Positions 1 through 40,000 of a stretch of DNA of 64,000 nucleotides are shown one piece after another (within the stretch, counting starts at the first letter, position 1; the number at the start of each line of letters is the position of its first letter). The position numbers and the translations under genes are program-made. The stretch covers positions 522,163-586,162 of the forward strand of contig NW_004775931.1 of NCBI RefSeq assembly GCF_000247815.1. The letters run 5' to 3'. Source of the stretch: Ficedula albicollis. Taxonomy: Eukaryota > Chordata > Aves > Passeriformes > Muscicapidae. The notes under the pieces are model-generated. The model searched no databases. It was not told the DNA's origin and worked only from the letters and a program-made list of their open reading frames with translations.

Positions 1-359
1 CGGTAAATAATTTTGTATTCCTTCAGTGATATCTGTTCTAGGGAAGAATTTTCATCTAACTGTTTTTATAGTATTCTACTTTTGAATGTTGAAACAAATG
101 TAATACTTCACCAAAACTCACCATCCCACAAATTTGAAGAGAATTTTCATGCTGATTTTTAGTTTAAGTTTACTACTGAGGAGGAGAAGCTGTTCTTTTC
201 AAGAGACCAATAGAATGCGTTAAATACAGCCTATAAATTGTTTGGTTGATAAACAGCATCCCTACAAAAGCTCACCTTAAAAAATATTGTAAGAACATAC
301 CACAGAAAAAAACACAAAAACTTAAGAGTAAACCAGTTCCTTAAACTTATGTGTACTTG

Positions 360-985
360 AAAGGCATTTGAGCTACTTGGGCAGGATCTTCTCCAGCTAC
401 AAATCTATGGGGCCTGATGGGATTCATCTGAGCAGAGATGAATCTTCAGAGAGCTGCTGATGGTATCGCAAAGCCTCTCTCAAAGAGTTTCACGCGGTCT
501 TGGGAATCCAGAGAGGTCCCACCTGACTGGAAGCTGGCAAACATGATTTTCTGAAAGAGCAGTACCCTGGAAACCACGGGTGTGTCGGTCTCACTTAAGT
601 GTCCAGTAAAATCGTGGGAAAGATTATTTTGGGAAGTATTGGAAAACATCTGGAGTACAATGCAGTCATCCGTCACTGCCAGTGTGGCTTCATGTGGGTG
701 AAAGTCCTACTTGTTGAACATGATTTCCTTCTATGACAGGGTCACCTCATTCATCTAGGAAAGCCAGTGGATGTAATAATTCTGGAAGTCAATTTTTGAT
801 GATAACTCTTTCATAATCCTTCTGGGCAAAATGTCCAGCAGACAGCTGAATTGCCACATTTGGGCAACATGCTCAGGCAGAGGGTGGAATTCTTGGTGTG
901 TCCTGTGCAGGGCCAGGAGTTGGACTCGATGATCCTGATGGATTGCTTCCAACTCATCATATTCTATGGTTCTGTGATTCTGTGA
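360..985 (+). mobile_element. CR1 LINE fragment, 3' end, sense on +
   Basis: The stretch shows CR1 landmarks in order: the GGTCCCACCTGACTGGAAGC block near 515, the reverse-transcriptase region around 690-800 in badly broken frames, and the 3' tail with gatgatcctgatggattgc followed by tattctatggttctgtgatt near 930-980. Short ATTCT-like tail repeats are the CR1 hallmark. Many stops and indels show that it is an old, dead copy inside a KDM3B intron. Confidence 0.8.
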
Positions 986-2079
986 GCTTAAGGTGTGGTT
1001 GCTATTTCTGGATGCATTTTCAGGAATAAGGGTACTTTAATCTATTTTGGAAGAAATAACTTTGAAAAAAATCTGAATAAATCAATGCTGTTAGAAGTGG
1101 TTAGAAGCATCTAGTTTAAGGAGGATAGATTCTGTGGAATTTTATCAATGCTTAGTTCTTTTTGGTGAATATTTTCTCCAAAAGCTTAGACAGAGTAAGG
1201 AGGAAGATGAAATGGCTTGTCTCAGTGGATTTTTTTGTAACTCTCTGCCAGGCTGTCTGTCTGTCTGGAGCCTTGATAATAGTTCATGTTGGTTGGTTTT
1301 GGTAGAGGGAATTGTACATGAAAATATAATGCTGCTACAGGAAGGTGAATCCAAGAACACTTCTGCATCTCATCACTGAGTACAGGTGAAGAAATTGTTT
1401 TAAAGCAACTTACTCCTTCAAGGTTTGAGACAGCCTGTCTGAACTTGTATCCCTGTCCTGGCAACTCCATGCATTCTCTCACCACATCTAATCAGATCTA
1501 TTGTGTAAAGTGTTTTTTCGCTTTCCTGACTTCTGATCTTCACTGAGTAATCAAGATTTAAAGAACTTAGATTTAAAGTATGTCTGGATGCTTCATATAG
1601 AATGAGCAAAACATACCTGAGAAACAACAGTTGTGTTACTCAAACTGAGAGAAGCAAGACTGCTGCTCATGGGGAGAATCATCTTGATCTTTCTGGAGCA
1701 TTGATAGTCTGTGTTGTGAAGAATAATAAGCATTGTCTTTAATAGTTAAGCTGCATATTATCTATCTTACAGCCTCTAGAGAGTCAGAGTAATGGTACAT
1801 TTTTAAGACCATCTGAAGCAGATGATGTTATGATCTAGTCTTATTTGGGTAAGATGGGCTGTAGAAAACTTAACATAATTCCAGGTGACAGTAGAGAGTG
1901 GAATCAGAGTAGCAGTATCTCTGCAGGAAGCAGAGGTCTGTATCTCTTAAAGGAGCCCAGGGTCCTGGAGGACAACAGGCCAGCACTGCGCACCTGCAGC
2001 TACAGAAGTAAGCAGTCCTGGGCTGTATCCGGAAGCATACAGCTGGAGCACATCAGGGAATGTCATTGTTTCATTCAGC

Positions 2080-2525
2080 CCCTGATGGGCTACACCTGAA
2101 ACACTGTTTCCAGTTTTGATTTCACCAGGTGAAGAACGATAGTGAAAAATTGCACGGAATGCAGTGAAGGGCCATAAAGAGTGATTAAAGCATTGGAGAG
2201 CTTGACACATTTGGAAAGGTTCAAGAAAGGTTCTCTTCATCGTAGAGATGAGAATGCCTTGGGGATCTGATCAATCTTAGCATATCTAAAAGGTGGTTGT
2301 AGGGAATATGGAGGTACTTCTTTCATAAGGGTGCAGATTAACAGGGCGAGGGGCAATACCAGTTGCTTCAGGAGAAATTCTGTCTGGATATAAGAAAAAA
2401 TTCTCCCTTTACATTCAAACAGTGGAATAGGCTGCCCTGAGAAGTGAATTAATCTCCTTCCCAGTGAAGTTAAAGTTTGGCATGACCCAGCCCAGGGGAG
2501 CAAAACCGAATTTCAACAGAAATTT
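2080..2525 (+). mobile_element. CR1 LINE fragment, 3' part, decayed
   Basis: Contains diverged versions of the CR1 3' region: tcaccaggtgaagaacgata, the ggggatctgatcaatcttag block with a following ctaaaaggtggttgtagg, and a ggaataggctgccctgagaa segment near 2430. It may extend further left toward 1890. The frame is destroyed. Confidence 0.65.
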
Positions 2526-3504
2526 ATACCAGGTGATCTCTAGATCTTCTATTGGACCTAGACTCTTCTACAATTCCATAATTTTTTTTTCCTGAATTAA
2601 TATATTCAGTAATGAATAATTTTACATTTTGGATTGATAGCTCTAGATATGGTAAGTTTTTTATCTGTTGAACTTTCCTTTTTTAAGAAGATGGAAATTT
2701 TTGGGAGAGGGGAGGGAGTGGTGTTGATTGGTTTGTTATGATTTTTTTTTTCACTTGAATGAGAAGGTTTCTGCTACCAGAAATCTATCACACCCCTGCC
2801 GCCTCCCACAGATGTGATTAAAGATCCAGTAAGTGTTCATGTTCTGTTGAATATGTAAAAATATGTAAAATATATTTAGTATCGTAAGTATTTCACTATA
2901 TACAAGGCCTATAGACAGGCTTTTTTTTTCGTTAAGTTAAAACAAAATTTAAGACTGTGCTGCTAACTCGTTGCAAATGTTAAACACCCCTTGTGTTTTA
3001 AATGTCCCTTGAGGAGCATGGCAACCAGAACTGGAGAGTCTGTCTACTAGTGGTTCTACTGACTTACAGCAAGCACTTTCTCCTCTCTCTGTTGGTGTTT
3101 CCTTCCTGTTCGCAGATCCATCAGCTTACGTATCCCAAGGCTGCATTCATTTCCTTAGTAATGGGATGAGGAAAATGGGGAAATACAGTTGAGATATTAA
3201 TGAAGTTAGGAAAAATATGAACTGTTTTTAATATCAAAGTAGCTGAATTTAGATCATTAATGTTTTCTATTTTATGTCTGCATAATATTTTTCTAGGTAG
3301 CCTTTAGTTGGTTAACTTCTACCATTGTAAAACAGAGCTATAGCCATTTCTCTTGGATACATGTCTGTTTCTGAGCCAGTTTGTTTCTGATGCATGTTTT
3401 CCTGGTAGCAAGGTGTCTGTGACTAAAGTCTGAAGGAGAAGAGATACACGTTAATACTTACACTGTTGCAAGACTAAACTTACCTCTGGATTTACATCTT
3501 CTAG

Positions 3505-20562
<17,058 letters not shown>

Positions 20563-21835
20563 GAATTGCTAATTCCAAATGCCCTGTCAAGTAGGCCTTT
20601 TGCTCATGGTATATCCAGGGACTGCACGCGGCTGCCTCTGCAGGAGCAGGAGCTTCTCCCTGGAGCTGCTGTGGTCAGTATTACACGCACTCTTCAGCCA
20701 CCGTTTTCTGCGCTGCCTCAACACTGAAGGTCTCATGGAAGGTCGCACTGTTAAATGCAGAATTCCAGATTTTAAAAGGTGCCATATCCCTTTCCTGTGG
20801 CCTTTTGCAAATTGAAAGAACATGGAAACCACTTGGTGTTCCTGCATATTACGATTAGAAATGGTATAAAGAGCGTGGATGGTTTTTTCCCTCATGCCTA
20901 GTTAGTCTCCACTAAGTTAGAACGTGCAGGAGGTGGGTTGTCCTACTGTGGACTTGGTTGATAACTGCTGAAAGAATGTGACCAACAGTAGCCCAGCTGC
21001 AGAAATTCAAACTGCCCGTGTGAGATACAGGCCAAGGAAAAGGATAAAGCTGTTCTCTGCACTCCCCTTCTTCTAGCCGTTTCTCTATACACTGTAGAGT
21101 TGCAGAACTAAAGGGAGAACTCACTTTTTTTCCCCCCCCCGGGAGACTCCAGAAATAAAAGAATTGTGTATTTAGTGAAAAAATAGGTTTGTAGTGAAAC
21201 AGTTAATATTTCATGAAAGTAGATATTTTTAGTATTTTTGAAGTACCACAATTGTTCCTGGGTTTTCAAGGAAAGGTATTACGTTTAGTCTTCCTTTCAA
21301 TAAAATCAAGAAGTGATTTTTAGAAAGCAGTCCAAAATAGCACAAAAACAGCCAAAGGAGAATTGAATAGAAATTGACATCCCACCTCCCTTGCCCATAT
21401 TACCTCACCTATTTTCTCCCTCTCTCTACACCACTCTGCATCCTCAAAATGAGAAATAAAAAGGAGTATAAACTCTGTTCTCACATGGAGATGTTGTACA
21501 TCTCTCCCTGCACTGGTGATGCAGGCAATATTCACCCAATACCAGTGCTACCTGAAAACATCTATAAAACATCTATCCTTTCCAAAGTGAAGGAAAAATT
21601 AACTTTTGGTGTCAGCTTTGTCCAGAACTATTTTAAGTAAAATGTTCCTGCTTGATAGAACTGTATTCAGAATTTACTAATGTCAGCATTGATGCAATGG
21701 ATTTAATTGTCTGGGTACATGGGGAAATGTATTGACCTTATCTCCAGCTGTACTGTAGTGCCACTTGCAGGCCTGTTAATATGTTCACGGTTATTTCATT
21801 TTTTTAAAAAATAAAAATCATTTACTGTAACAGCA
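20563..21835 (+). other. KDM3B: KDM3B 3' UTR (end inferred)
   Basis: This noncoding sequence follows the KDM3B stop. Several AATAAA-type signals occur. The one at 21810-21815 (ttaaaaaataaaaatc) gives a 3' UTR of about 1.27 kb, in keeping with my recollection of the mammalian length. Earlier signals near 21155 and 21298 could give shorter forms. The exact 3' end is an inference. Confidence 0.55.
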
Positions 21836-22559
21836 TGGGCAGTTTCTTTCATACCTGTACACTGATCTTCCTGCCTTGAGGTTGTCTCAGCCTCTGCCTC
21901 TGGTAATGCAGGCTGCCTGCTAATTTTGACCTGCTGTGTTTGACCAGAAGGCTCCTGTGTTTAGCCTGGCATCCCAAGTATGTGCTGGGAGCACACCAAG
22001 CTGCCTGCCAATTCTTGATTCTTCGTGGTAGTTTGGGTGGAGGATCTGTCTTGTCATAAAAAAATGTCTGCACTGTGCTCCCCACCCCTATCTTCTTAAC
22101 AGGTTGGGGTCCAGAGATGCCTTCTCCACTGCAGCTATCCTGTGAATATGGGCTAGTTTATCTGCTAGAGATAAAAAGGGTTATTCCAGACCCATGAATC
22201 ATTCAGCTTCTCTGTATCCTGCTGTGTAGTTTCTTGTGCACTTCTGTTGTACTCTGTGCATGCGGATTAATTATAGCTGAGAATGTTTCCCTCATTTGTG
22301 TGTGTGTGTGTATAAGCATTAGAATTGGATAAAGATCAAGAAGGCAGAGACCTGGCTATATCTAATACAGTAGCTTGAGTAATTTTGAATGCAGTGATCT
22401 ACAATAAGAATTTTGCATCTCATTCTAAACCTTTGTTTAGTTTGAGTCTATCAAGTACTGCTTCTGTCTCTTGAATTTCCTTTTTTATTAATCATGGAGT
22501 GCAATCAACCTGAAGCAATATGCAGCCAAAATCAGAGGTATTATTAAAATTAAGAAATA

Positions 22560-22650
22560 CCGTAGAATCATAAAATGGCCTATGTTGGAAGAGACCTTAA
22601 AAATCATCAGATTGTTCTGACATATATCATACAGAGCTTATACCACAAGT
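22560..22650 (-). mobile_element. CR1 3'-end remnant, antisense
   Basis: The + strand reads cgtagaatcataaaatggcc, then tgttggaagagaccttaaaa and atcatcagattgttctgac. This is the reverse complement of a CR1 3' terminus, so the element points to the - strand. Confidence 0.6.
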
Positions 22651-25600
22651 AGCTAGCCAAAGTGGTTATAAAATTGACTTAAGGTACATAATCAATAGTT
22701 TTTATCACAGTCTCTTCTAGTTCAAGATTTTAAGGGGCAGCTGCTATGTTACGTGGAATGCAAGCAGATTAAAGCAGACATCATAAATCAGAGGGGCTTT
22801 AGCAGAGGGAGAATAAAATACTTGAGTTACATGTGTTAATACAGCTGCAGCCGTCATACTTGTTCTACCTCATGCTGTCTTGCCATTTCTAAATGGAGGT
22901 TCATGAGACAGTGGGCAGCACCATTTTTCACTATGGGCTTTAAATTCTGGCTGTCTTTTAGCCAGTGTCCTGTGTAACTACAGACAAGATGAAGCAAGAA
23001 TTCAGGAATATATGGGTGTTGGCCTGCCCAAGTGAATTTAGATTGCATTCACAATACTAAAGGTTGGTGTGTGCTCAGCCGTGCAAGGGTGTAATGTCCC
23101 CATAATGTCCCCAGTCTGAAGATTTCACTCCTTTTCAAACAAAAAGCTTCCTTTTCTGGATACTGAATAAAAATGTAACAGCGTGCAAGGTTTACTTTTG
23201 AAAAATCTTTACTATGAGGCAACTGTATCCGGCAACATAAATATAGAAAAAAAATAAGTACCTAATACATCCATGTGTCGTTTCTCTGAAAGATTCTTAG
23301 ACAGCCTTTTGTAAAACCTGAGGATGTGGAATCAGAATTGGAGCAGCAAAGTTAGATGCTAAGCAGTAATTTGAATTTACCTACAATCCAAATGAGATGA
23401 AAGAAGTGATGAGGCATAGACATTATTTAAAACTGTTGCGCCCCTGTACGTATGATTTCCTTCTTCCTCACTCCTGGTAGCCCTTTGATAGCTCTGAGCT
23501 TCTTCAGTTAAGAGGTATTGGTTGAGGTGTACGACACACCAGTGATTTATTTATGCATCAAGCACACCTTGTAAGCATTGATTCAGTGAGAAATTATTGT
23601 GAAACTACACAGCATGTGAGTGAAGCTTAGCACAGAAGGACCTGTTGACGATGCATCTTCCCACTTCTGGTTACTGGTAAGGAATCTTGTCTTCTGATGG
23701 TAAACTTCAGTGTTTCCCCAAACTTACCCCCATAGTTGGTATGCCTGCCAATGCCTGCTTGTAGTCACTCTTTTCCAGTGCATCTCAGAATCTGAAATCA
23801 GCCCACAGCTTCTTTCCTCTCAATTGGCAGTGTCTTTTAAGATTCCTATTCTCAGCTTTTGAAAAAGAGCTGCATGTTCCCACCAGACATTTGGAAAATA
23901 ACCAGACAGAAATCATCTTTCTTTTTTCTCTTATCTCCCTCGTTCCCCTGCCTTGCAGGGAGCTTTTGATTTATCTCTGCCTTTATATATAGTCTAATAG
24001 GAGAATGGTAATGTAAGTTTCAAGAGCTGGATATAACAAAATACAGCTGTTTCCTCTAGGAAGGTGTCTTCTAAGAGAACAGCTTTCAATCACAGAGCAA
24101 AATCACTAAGGAAATGTTCTCAGAACAATTTCCAGTTCTAGGGCCCTAGCCCTTACAATGTCTTTTTTTGCTGTCAGCTTGCACTTTTTCTGTTTTCCTT
24201 ACTTCTTTCAGCTTTTGATACTCTCCTACTACAATCTGCACCTTTGTGCTTCAAGGAGGGTTCCCAATGTGCTCTTCCACTTCACCTTTATTCCCAAGAT
24301 CCATATTTTGTCTGCTAAACTTTTCCAGAGGGAATCCTATGTTCTTGATCGCTGATGAATTGCTGTTCCTCTTCATCATAGCACTTTCTGCCTGAACCTC
24401 AGCTTCAGCAGGATCTCTGGATCTGACCTGGCATTTTTCTTAATGTAGCTTTGCTTAAGCTGTTCTATTCAAGGAACAGCTTGTGAGATTTCCATGCTTT
24501 ATTGTTTAGCCATAGCAGATTGACAGATATTTGGTGACCTGTTTGGACCATTTGTAGATAAACTACAAGTTTATCATGAGTTGTTTCAGCAGCAGCATAT
24601 CTGCAAAAAAACATATACAGCCTTGAAAAAAATTGATTAATTGCTTTCCTGAGTAGGTCTTAATTATACAGCATTATACAATATTACTACTAAGTTAATA
24701 AAAAGAATACTACTAATAAATATTTTTATTTTCACTTAGCCTGCAGCTGACTTTTGTTCTAAAAATAGCCCTTAAACTACCAGTAGTTTCTTCTTGTGGA
24801 AAGGTAAGTTAATTAATTAATCCTTCCTTTTTTTTTATTATATAGAAAAAAAATTGAACTTCTTATTGCTAAATGTAAATTGCTAGTTTAAAATACCTTT
24901 TCTGAAGTTATTCTAAAGCTCAACATGCTATTAAACAGTGAGCTGCCACTTATATTTACAGCACCACCTTCTCTACTGATGTTGAGATTCTGTTGTTCTT
25001 GCCACCGTTTGTGTCTAACGCACTGAAGACTTCCATACTGCCCCTTGGCACATTAAATAGCTTAAAACACTAAGGCACATTTTATTTAGGTGTCACCCAT
25101 GCTGCAGTTATTTAGCATTCTCACACTGTCATATATGTTACACAGCAGATCTCTGCATTTTCCCTCTTCTGTTTGCATCTTCCGCTCACCCGAGCATGAA
25201 CAAATGACTCAGGTAACAGAGCTTTTGCTGTGCTGGTCACCGATAGGAAACTGATGCAGTTGGAAATTGAGTTATTTTGTTGAAGGTTTTGCATGTTGTT
25301 ATTTGGACGTGTGAAAGCAGATTTCTTTTATCCTATTAGTAGGTCAGTTATGCCATCAGTGGTGTAAATTGTGCAGTCCCTTATGCAATCATTTTGTGGC
25401 CATTCATATCCAAAAGCAGACTGTGACAAAGTGTTCTTTGTCACTGTAGAGACATTTGTGTTTTCATCTCTTGCATGTAATGGGAAGTTGTCAATGTTTT
25501 GTATTTGTCATCACTACTCATTAGACTGAATTTCATGCATTCATGAGAAAATTCTTCCCAATCAGCTCTTTTTGTTCTGACTCTTTCCTTGGTCACATTC

Positions 25601-25669
25601 CTTTTAATAAAGGCTCTTCAGCAACTATCAGCAGCTAATGAGACTTTGCCATAGTGCCTTCCTTCAGGG

Positions 25670-26005
25670 GTTTTTTTTGTTTGTTTGTTTTTGGTTTTTG
25701 GTTTGGTTGTTTTTTTTTGTTTTGTTTTTTTGTTTTTTTTGCTTGTTTGTTTCAGCTTTTTTTGGTTGGTTTTTTGTTTGTTTTGTGGTTTTGGGTTTGT
25801 TTTGGTTTTTTGTTGTTGTTTGGGTTTTTGTTTTCAGTTGGGTTTTTTTTTTGTTGTTTTTTTGTTTTTTTTGCTTGTTTGTTTCAGCTTTTTTTGGTTG
25901 GTTTTTTGTTTGTTTTGTGGTTTTGGGTTTGTTTTGGTTTTTTGTTGTTGTTTGGGTTTTTGTTTTCAGTTGGTTTTGTTTGTTTTTGGTTTTTTGTTAG
26001 CTGAG
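25670..26005. repeat. G/T-only tract with a 132-bp tandem duplication
   Basis: About 335 bases almost free of A and C on the + strand, built from TTTG, GGTTTT and T runs. A block containing gcttgtttgtttcagctttt recurs 132 bp apart (near 25741 and 25873) with nearly the same sequence after it. All three + frames stay open and spell Phe/Val/Leu/Cys-rich peptides, which is a composition effect and not a gene. Confidence 0.9.
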
Positions 26006-26910
26006 AACCATAGTAGATTTCTAGCGATTTCTTTTTTTTCCATTTAAAGACAGCTTATGTAATGGTTATCTCAGTGTGATTCAGAGATCTGTGTATGGGG
26101 CCTAATCAGTCCTTGACTGTAATATACATGCATACAGGTTCCCAGAGACCCTGTAATAAACTCTGGCATCGAATGAGGAGGAAGATTCTTTAAATAGCAT
26201 TCCTTGGTGCGCTGTTAAAATACATCCGTTTCCTGTACTCCAATATGCTTAAGCATACACATTTCCCACCCTGCACTACGGATATTCCCAGACACACACG
26301 TACACTGTTCAGCCTTGTTTTTGTAGTTAACAAAGTAATCCTTGACCTCTCAGCTTTCGAGGAAGAGTATCTGGCAACACTGAAGTTACCTGGAAACTAC
26401 AGGTAACAGCCTTTATTCTTCTGGTTTGGTAACGCAAACGTCAGTATCGGTTAGTTGAGTTTTGTTTGGTATCCGGTTTGGGGTGAAACTTGGAGCCGTG
26501 GAACTCTGAAACGCTTTTACACTTAGCTACCCTGTTTGCAGCACGTAATAGCTGTTGTCTTGATTTCCCTGGAGGAGGCAGCTAAGGGAAGACGGCTTCT
26601 TCTGTGGTCTCTGTAACGTCTTCCCAAGAGCCCGTGATCGCAGTTCAGCATTCTCCTGTAATTTTCCTCACGTTGCGCATGTTGCTTCTCTGCCATCGTT
26701 CCAGCAACGCCGCTTTTCTACCTTGCTGCTGACGTTCCGCTGGCGGGGCTCCGTTCCCCGGTTCCCGCCGCACCTCCAGACCTGATGCGAGCGAACGCGG
26801 GGCCTTCCCTCAGCGGGGCTTTCCCTTGGCTGGCCCTTCCCTCAGCGGGGCCAGGCAGCGCGACTCACGGGGTTCCGCAGCGGGCCGGGATGCGCGGGGC
26901 CCTGCGGCCT

Positions 26911-26974
26911 CTCCCTCCGCCGCGTCGGCTCCTCCCAGGGGGGGGGGCTCCCTCCGCCGCGTCGGCTCCTCCCA
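26911..26974. repeat. 37-bp direct repeat in the REEP2 5' region
   Basis: The block beginning ctccctccgccgcgtcggct and ending ctcctccca occurs at 26911 and again at 26948, separated by a short G run. It lies upstream of the REEP2 start codon. Confidence 0.9.
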
Positions 26975-27070
26975 TGCGAGCGCACGGGGCGGTGCTGCGC
27001 TTGCTGCAGGAGCCTGCCCCTCCGAGCCGCCTCCCGCCGCTGCTCAGCCCGAGCCGCGCCCGGTGCCACC

Positions 27071-37046
<9,976 letters not shown>

Positions 37047-40000
37047 GGCAACCCGCTCCCCCAGCACCTGTCTCTGTCCTGGGATTTGCCTTTGGCTTTT
37101 ATGGGGAGACTCCCCAAGGAAAGGGAGCTGAGATTCTTGTAAATAACCAGTACTGCTTTACAGAGCTCATTCCAAGGCAAGGGGGAAGCTGGGATTCAGA
37201 AAGCAGAGTAGAGGATACAAATCCTCAGGAATTTTCTCCTTTTCATCTCTCCGTTGGAGGGAATGCTGATATGTCTGTACATAGCCAGTTGCTTTGGAAT
37301 TCCCACTGTATAACTCTAGTTGAGAATCTTTGGTGGAAAAACTGACTAGGGTTAGAGACATCCATTGCACAGAAGCTGGAAAAATACTGGACACAGGAGT
37401 TCCACAGGGCAGGTGGCTCTCAAAAATGTCTTATCTTGCTCTGGGTGTTCTCCTGCAGCTGTGTGTTATTAAGAAGTGCCCACCATGAATTGTATTCCTT
37501 AAGAATGGACCATACCTGGTATGTCCATTGCCTTCGAGAAGGTGACTGAAGTGATGTGTGCTGGGTGCTTTTGAACATAAAGGACTGGCTTATGGGAGGT
37601 ATATGCTAGATTCCCATTACTCATACTGGAACATGAAGAGATTGGTTTTTATTTTATTTTTTCTGGAAGGTGAAGGGAGATAACTGGAAAAACAAAGAAG
37701 ATGTGCTATTATGTGCACATTATATGATGGAGTAGGCAAGAGTTACTGTTGAGAAGGAAGGTTTGGCATCTCTAAGATTTTGGCTATTTTTGAAACTGCT
37801 TGAATTTTATTTCAGGTTCTAATGCCCACTTTGACTCCTATGAGAGCATCAGGATGAGGTGAGTCCCATGCAGTAGGTCCCATGCAGTTCTAAGGCAAGG
37901 TTCCTCGCTTTGCCATTTAGTGATTGAACTCATGTCATGTTACTCGTGTCATGAAGTCATGTTACTTCAGACAAATTCTTTTATTCTAGCAGATATCTGG
38001 GGAAAATCTGTCTCAAAATAGTCTGCAGGCATACTTGAGAATTTCAGAAATCCTCACCTCTCAGCTTTAGGACAGTCAATCCTCAGGACATGAGAACTGA
38101 AACAGTTGATTTATTGACAGTTGACTTCTGCTAACTTCAGAATTTCATTTATGGCAGATAAAAAGCAGGGACTCGGGCACAATGCTGTGATTAATCAGTC
38201 CTCTTGCTTTATCCTGGTGCAGCCCTTGCACAGATTTTCTGTCTGACATGTGCCGTATTTATCAGTGTCCTGAGACTTGAGCAATACTTAACACTTGGGA
38301 CAGAAAACTACAAGGAATGTAGAATATTGTGGGAGTGAAATTGCAGTGCTGCAGAGAAAATTTTCATCATGCCAAGTCATACCATCATGCCAATCTCTTG
38401 AAGGTCGTTAAGGGGAGATCCCCTGTGCACGTGCCAGCTGAGTCGGTGAAAACTTAGGAGATTTATGAGCAGGATTCTCGTTATCGAGATCTACAATGAA
38501 GGTGCACCGTTATAGACATGAGTGTCTGAATGAATACTTGGTGGTTTTAATTTTCACTGAAATTAGTTATCAAAAGAACCTGGCTCCCTACATGCAAGTG
38601 TTTGTGTCCCATATTTTTGCTGTCACGTTTCTGAAATTGGAGTGAATTCTTCACAGGGCCCAGTATTGTAGAGAACAGCCTTTCGAAAATTTATGAAGTT
38701 GAAGACTAGGACTGAATTTTTTTCTTGTTTCCCATTGTCTTGGTGGCAAATTATTTGCTGTTGAATTGATCAGTTATTTCAGGAAGCCCATTAAGTTGGG
38801 TTTACTATTTTTTGTAGCTTTAAAAAATTTAAACTTTACAGTCCATGTTAGAAACTTGGATCTCGTCAGAAATATTTGTCCTAAATTATCCACAAGACTT
38901 TATCCAGAAGTCAGTAGAAAAATCTTGATTTGGTTCTGAATTTCACAAAAAAAACCCGATTATTTTGTTCTTTGTTAGTTTATTAGCAAACTTCATGTCT
39001 TACTACACATGCAAATGCATGTCCTGAAGCAGGAATACTGTCTATTTCCAAAGGAAATTCCTCTCTTCAGACAACAGATAAAAATCTTTCATGGTTATGT
39101 GGAAGATTCAGTTGTGAGGAGTTGCTGCCCTAGATGTTTCTGTACTGAGCAAGAGAGAACCATTGTTCTCTATATACCAAGTGTGTCTATGACCATGTTA
39201 CTTGATTTTTTTTAAATTAAAATTTTGCATAGCAAATTATTTATGTAAATCATTGTGAGGTGCTTGATTTAGAAGCCAAGTCTCCCCTTGTGCTAATCTT
39301 CTTGCCCAATATTGTAGGAAAGGTCCTTGTACATGCACTGTGATAGCCTACGATTCTAGGTTTCCACAGAGTCACTTCCCAGAATCTGCTCTAGAATCCA
39401 TTTATTTGTAGAGGCTTTTCTGCTTTGAAGCACAGGAAGAATTTCTGAACGTTCTGTTCTGGTATTTGGATTTATCTTTGTCTTCCTGAGCTGAATCCTG
39501 TGCTAAGTAGTTTTTGCTTAGCATTGATGCTTGATGTCATTAGCTTGTGGGTAAATATTTTGCTCTGACTTTGGTTTATACAGGGGAACTGGCTTTTGGT
39601 TGCAAGAGTGAGTCTGCAGTAGAGTCAGGGACTATCCAGTGTGCGATATGAAGCTGATGATGTCAAGCAGCAGAACTTACCCAGAGCAAGAGCAAGTCTT
39701 AGCATGGATACGGTTTTCTTTTTCTAGTACAAATGTGACTGCTACATTGTGCTTTGCTCGCTCAAAGCCCCTGCAGATCTACCACCACCCATGTGACCTC
39801 TTAGTGTGTTTCTAGATACAGTTCTGCATTGGATGGCACTGTTCTCGTTAATGAGAACGCTGAATGTGCTGTTTTGATAAAATGCTTTTATCAGCTGCTG
39901 TTCGGTGTTTTCAGCAGGAAATGCTGGAATGTAGTTTCTTTTCAGTATCATCTGTGGGCTTCATTGTGCACTTAAGCGAATGGTTAAATCTTCACCTAGC

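Larger units (their letters stand above)
1..3504 (+). other. KDM3B: KDM3B intron (upstream part), no exon recognised
   Basis: No reading frame here resembles the part of KDM3B that precedes exon a, so the stretch is probably one intron. It holds two decayed CR1 fragments (about 360-985 and about 2080-2525) and otherwise AT-rich unique sequence. Confidence 0.6.
21836..26690. other. KDM3B-REEP2 intergenic region
   Basis: About 4.9 kb between the inferred KDM3B 3' end and the REEP2 CpG island. It holds a short (GT)n near 22300, a CR1 remnant near 22560 and a G/T-rich duplicated tract at 25670-26005. Short ORFs show no recognisable protein. I see no gene here. Confidence 0.7.

Noticed and set aside
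360..985. Possible coding remnants of a reverse transcriptase
   Set aside because: CR1 identity is clear but the frame is broken throughout, so I list it only as a mobile-element fossil and not as a gene.
25638..26047. Three overlapping Phe/Val/Leu-rich ORFs that look like membrane proteins
   Set aside because: They result from G/T-only composition, with stop codons suppressed by lack of A. All three frames are equally open and nothing is conserved in them.
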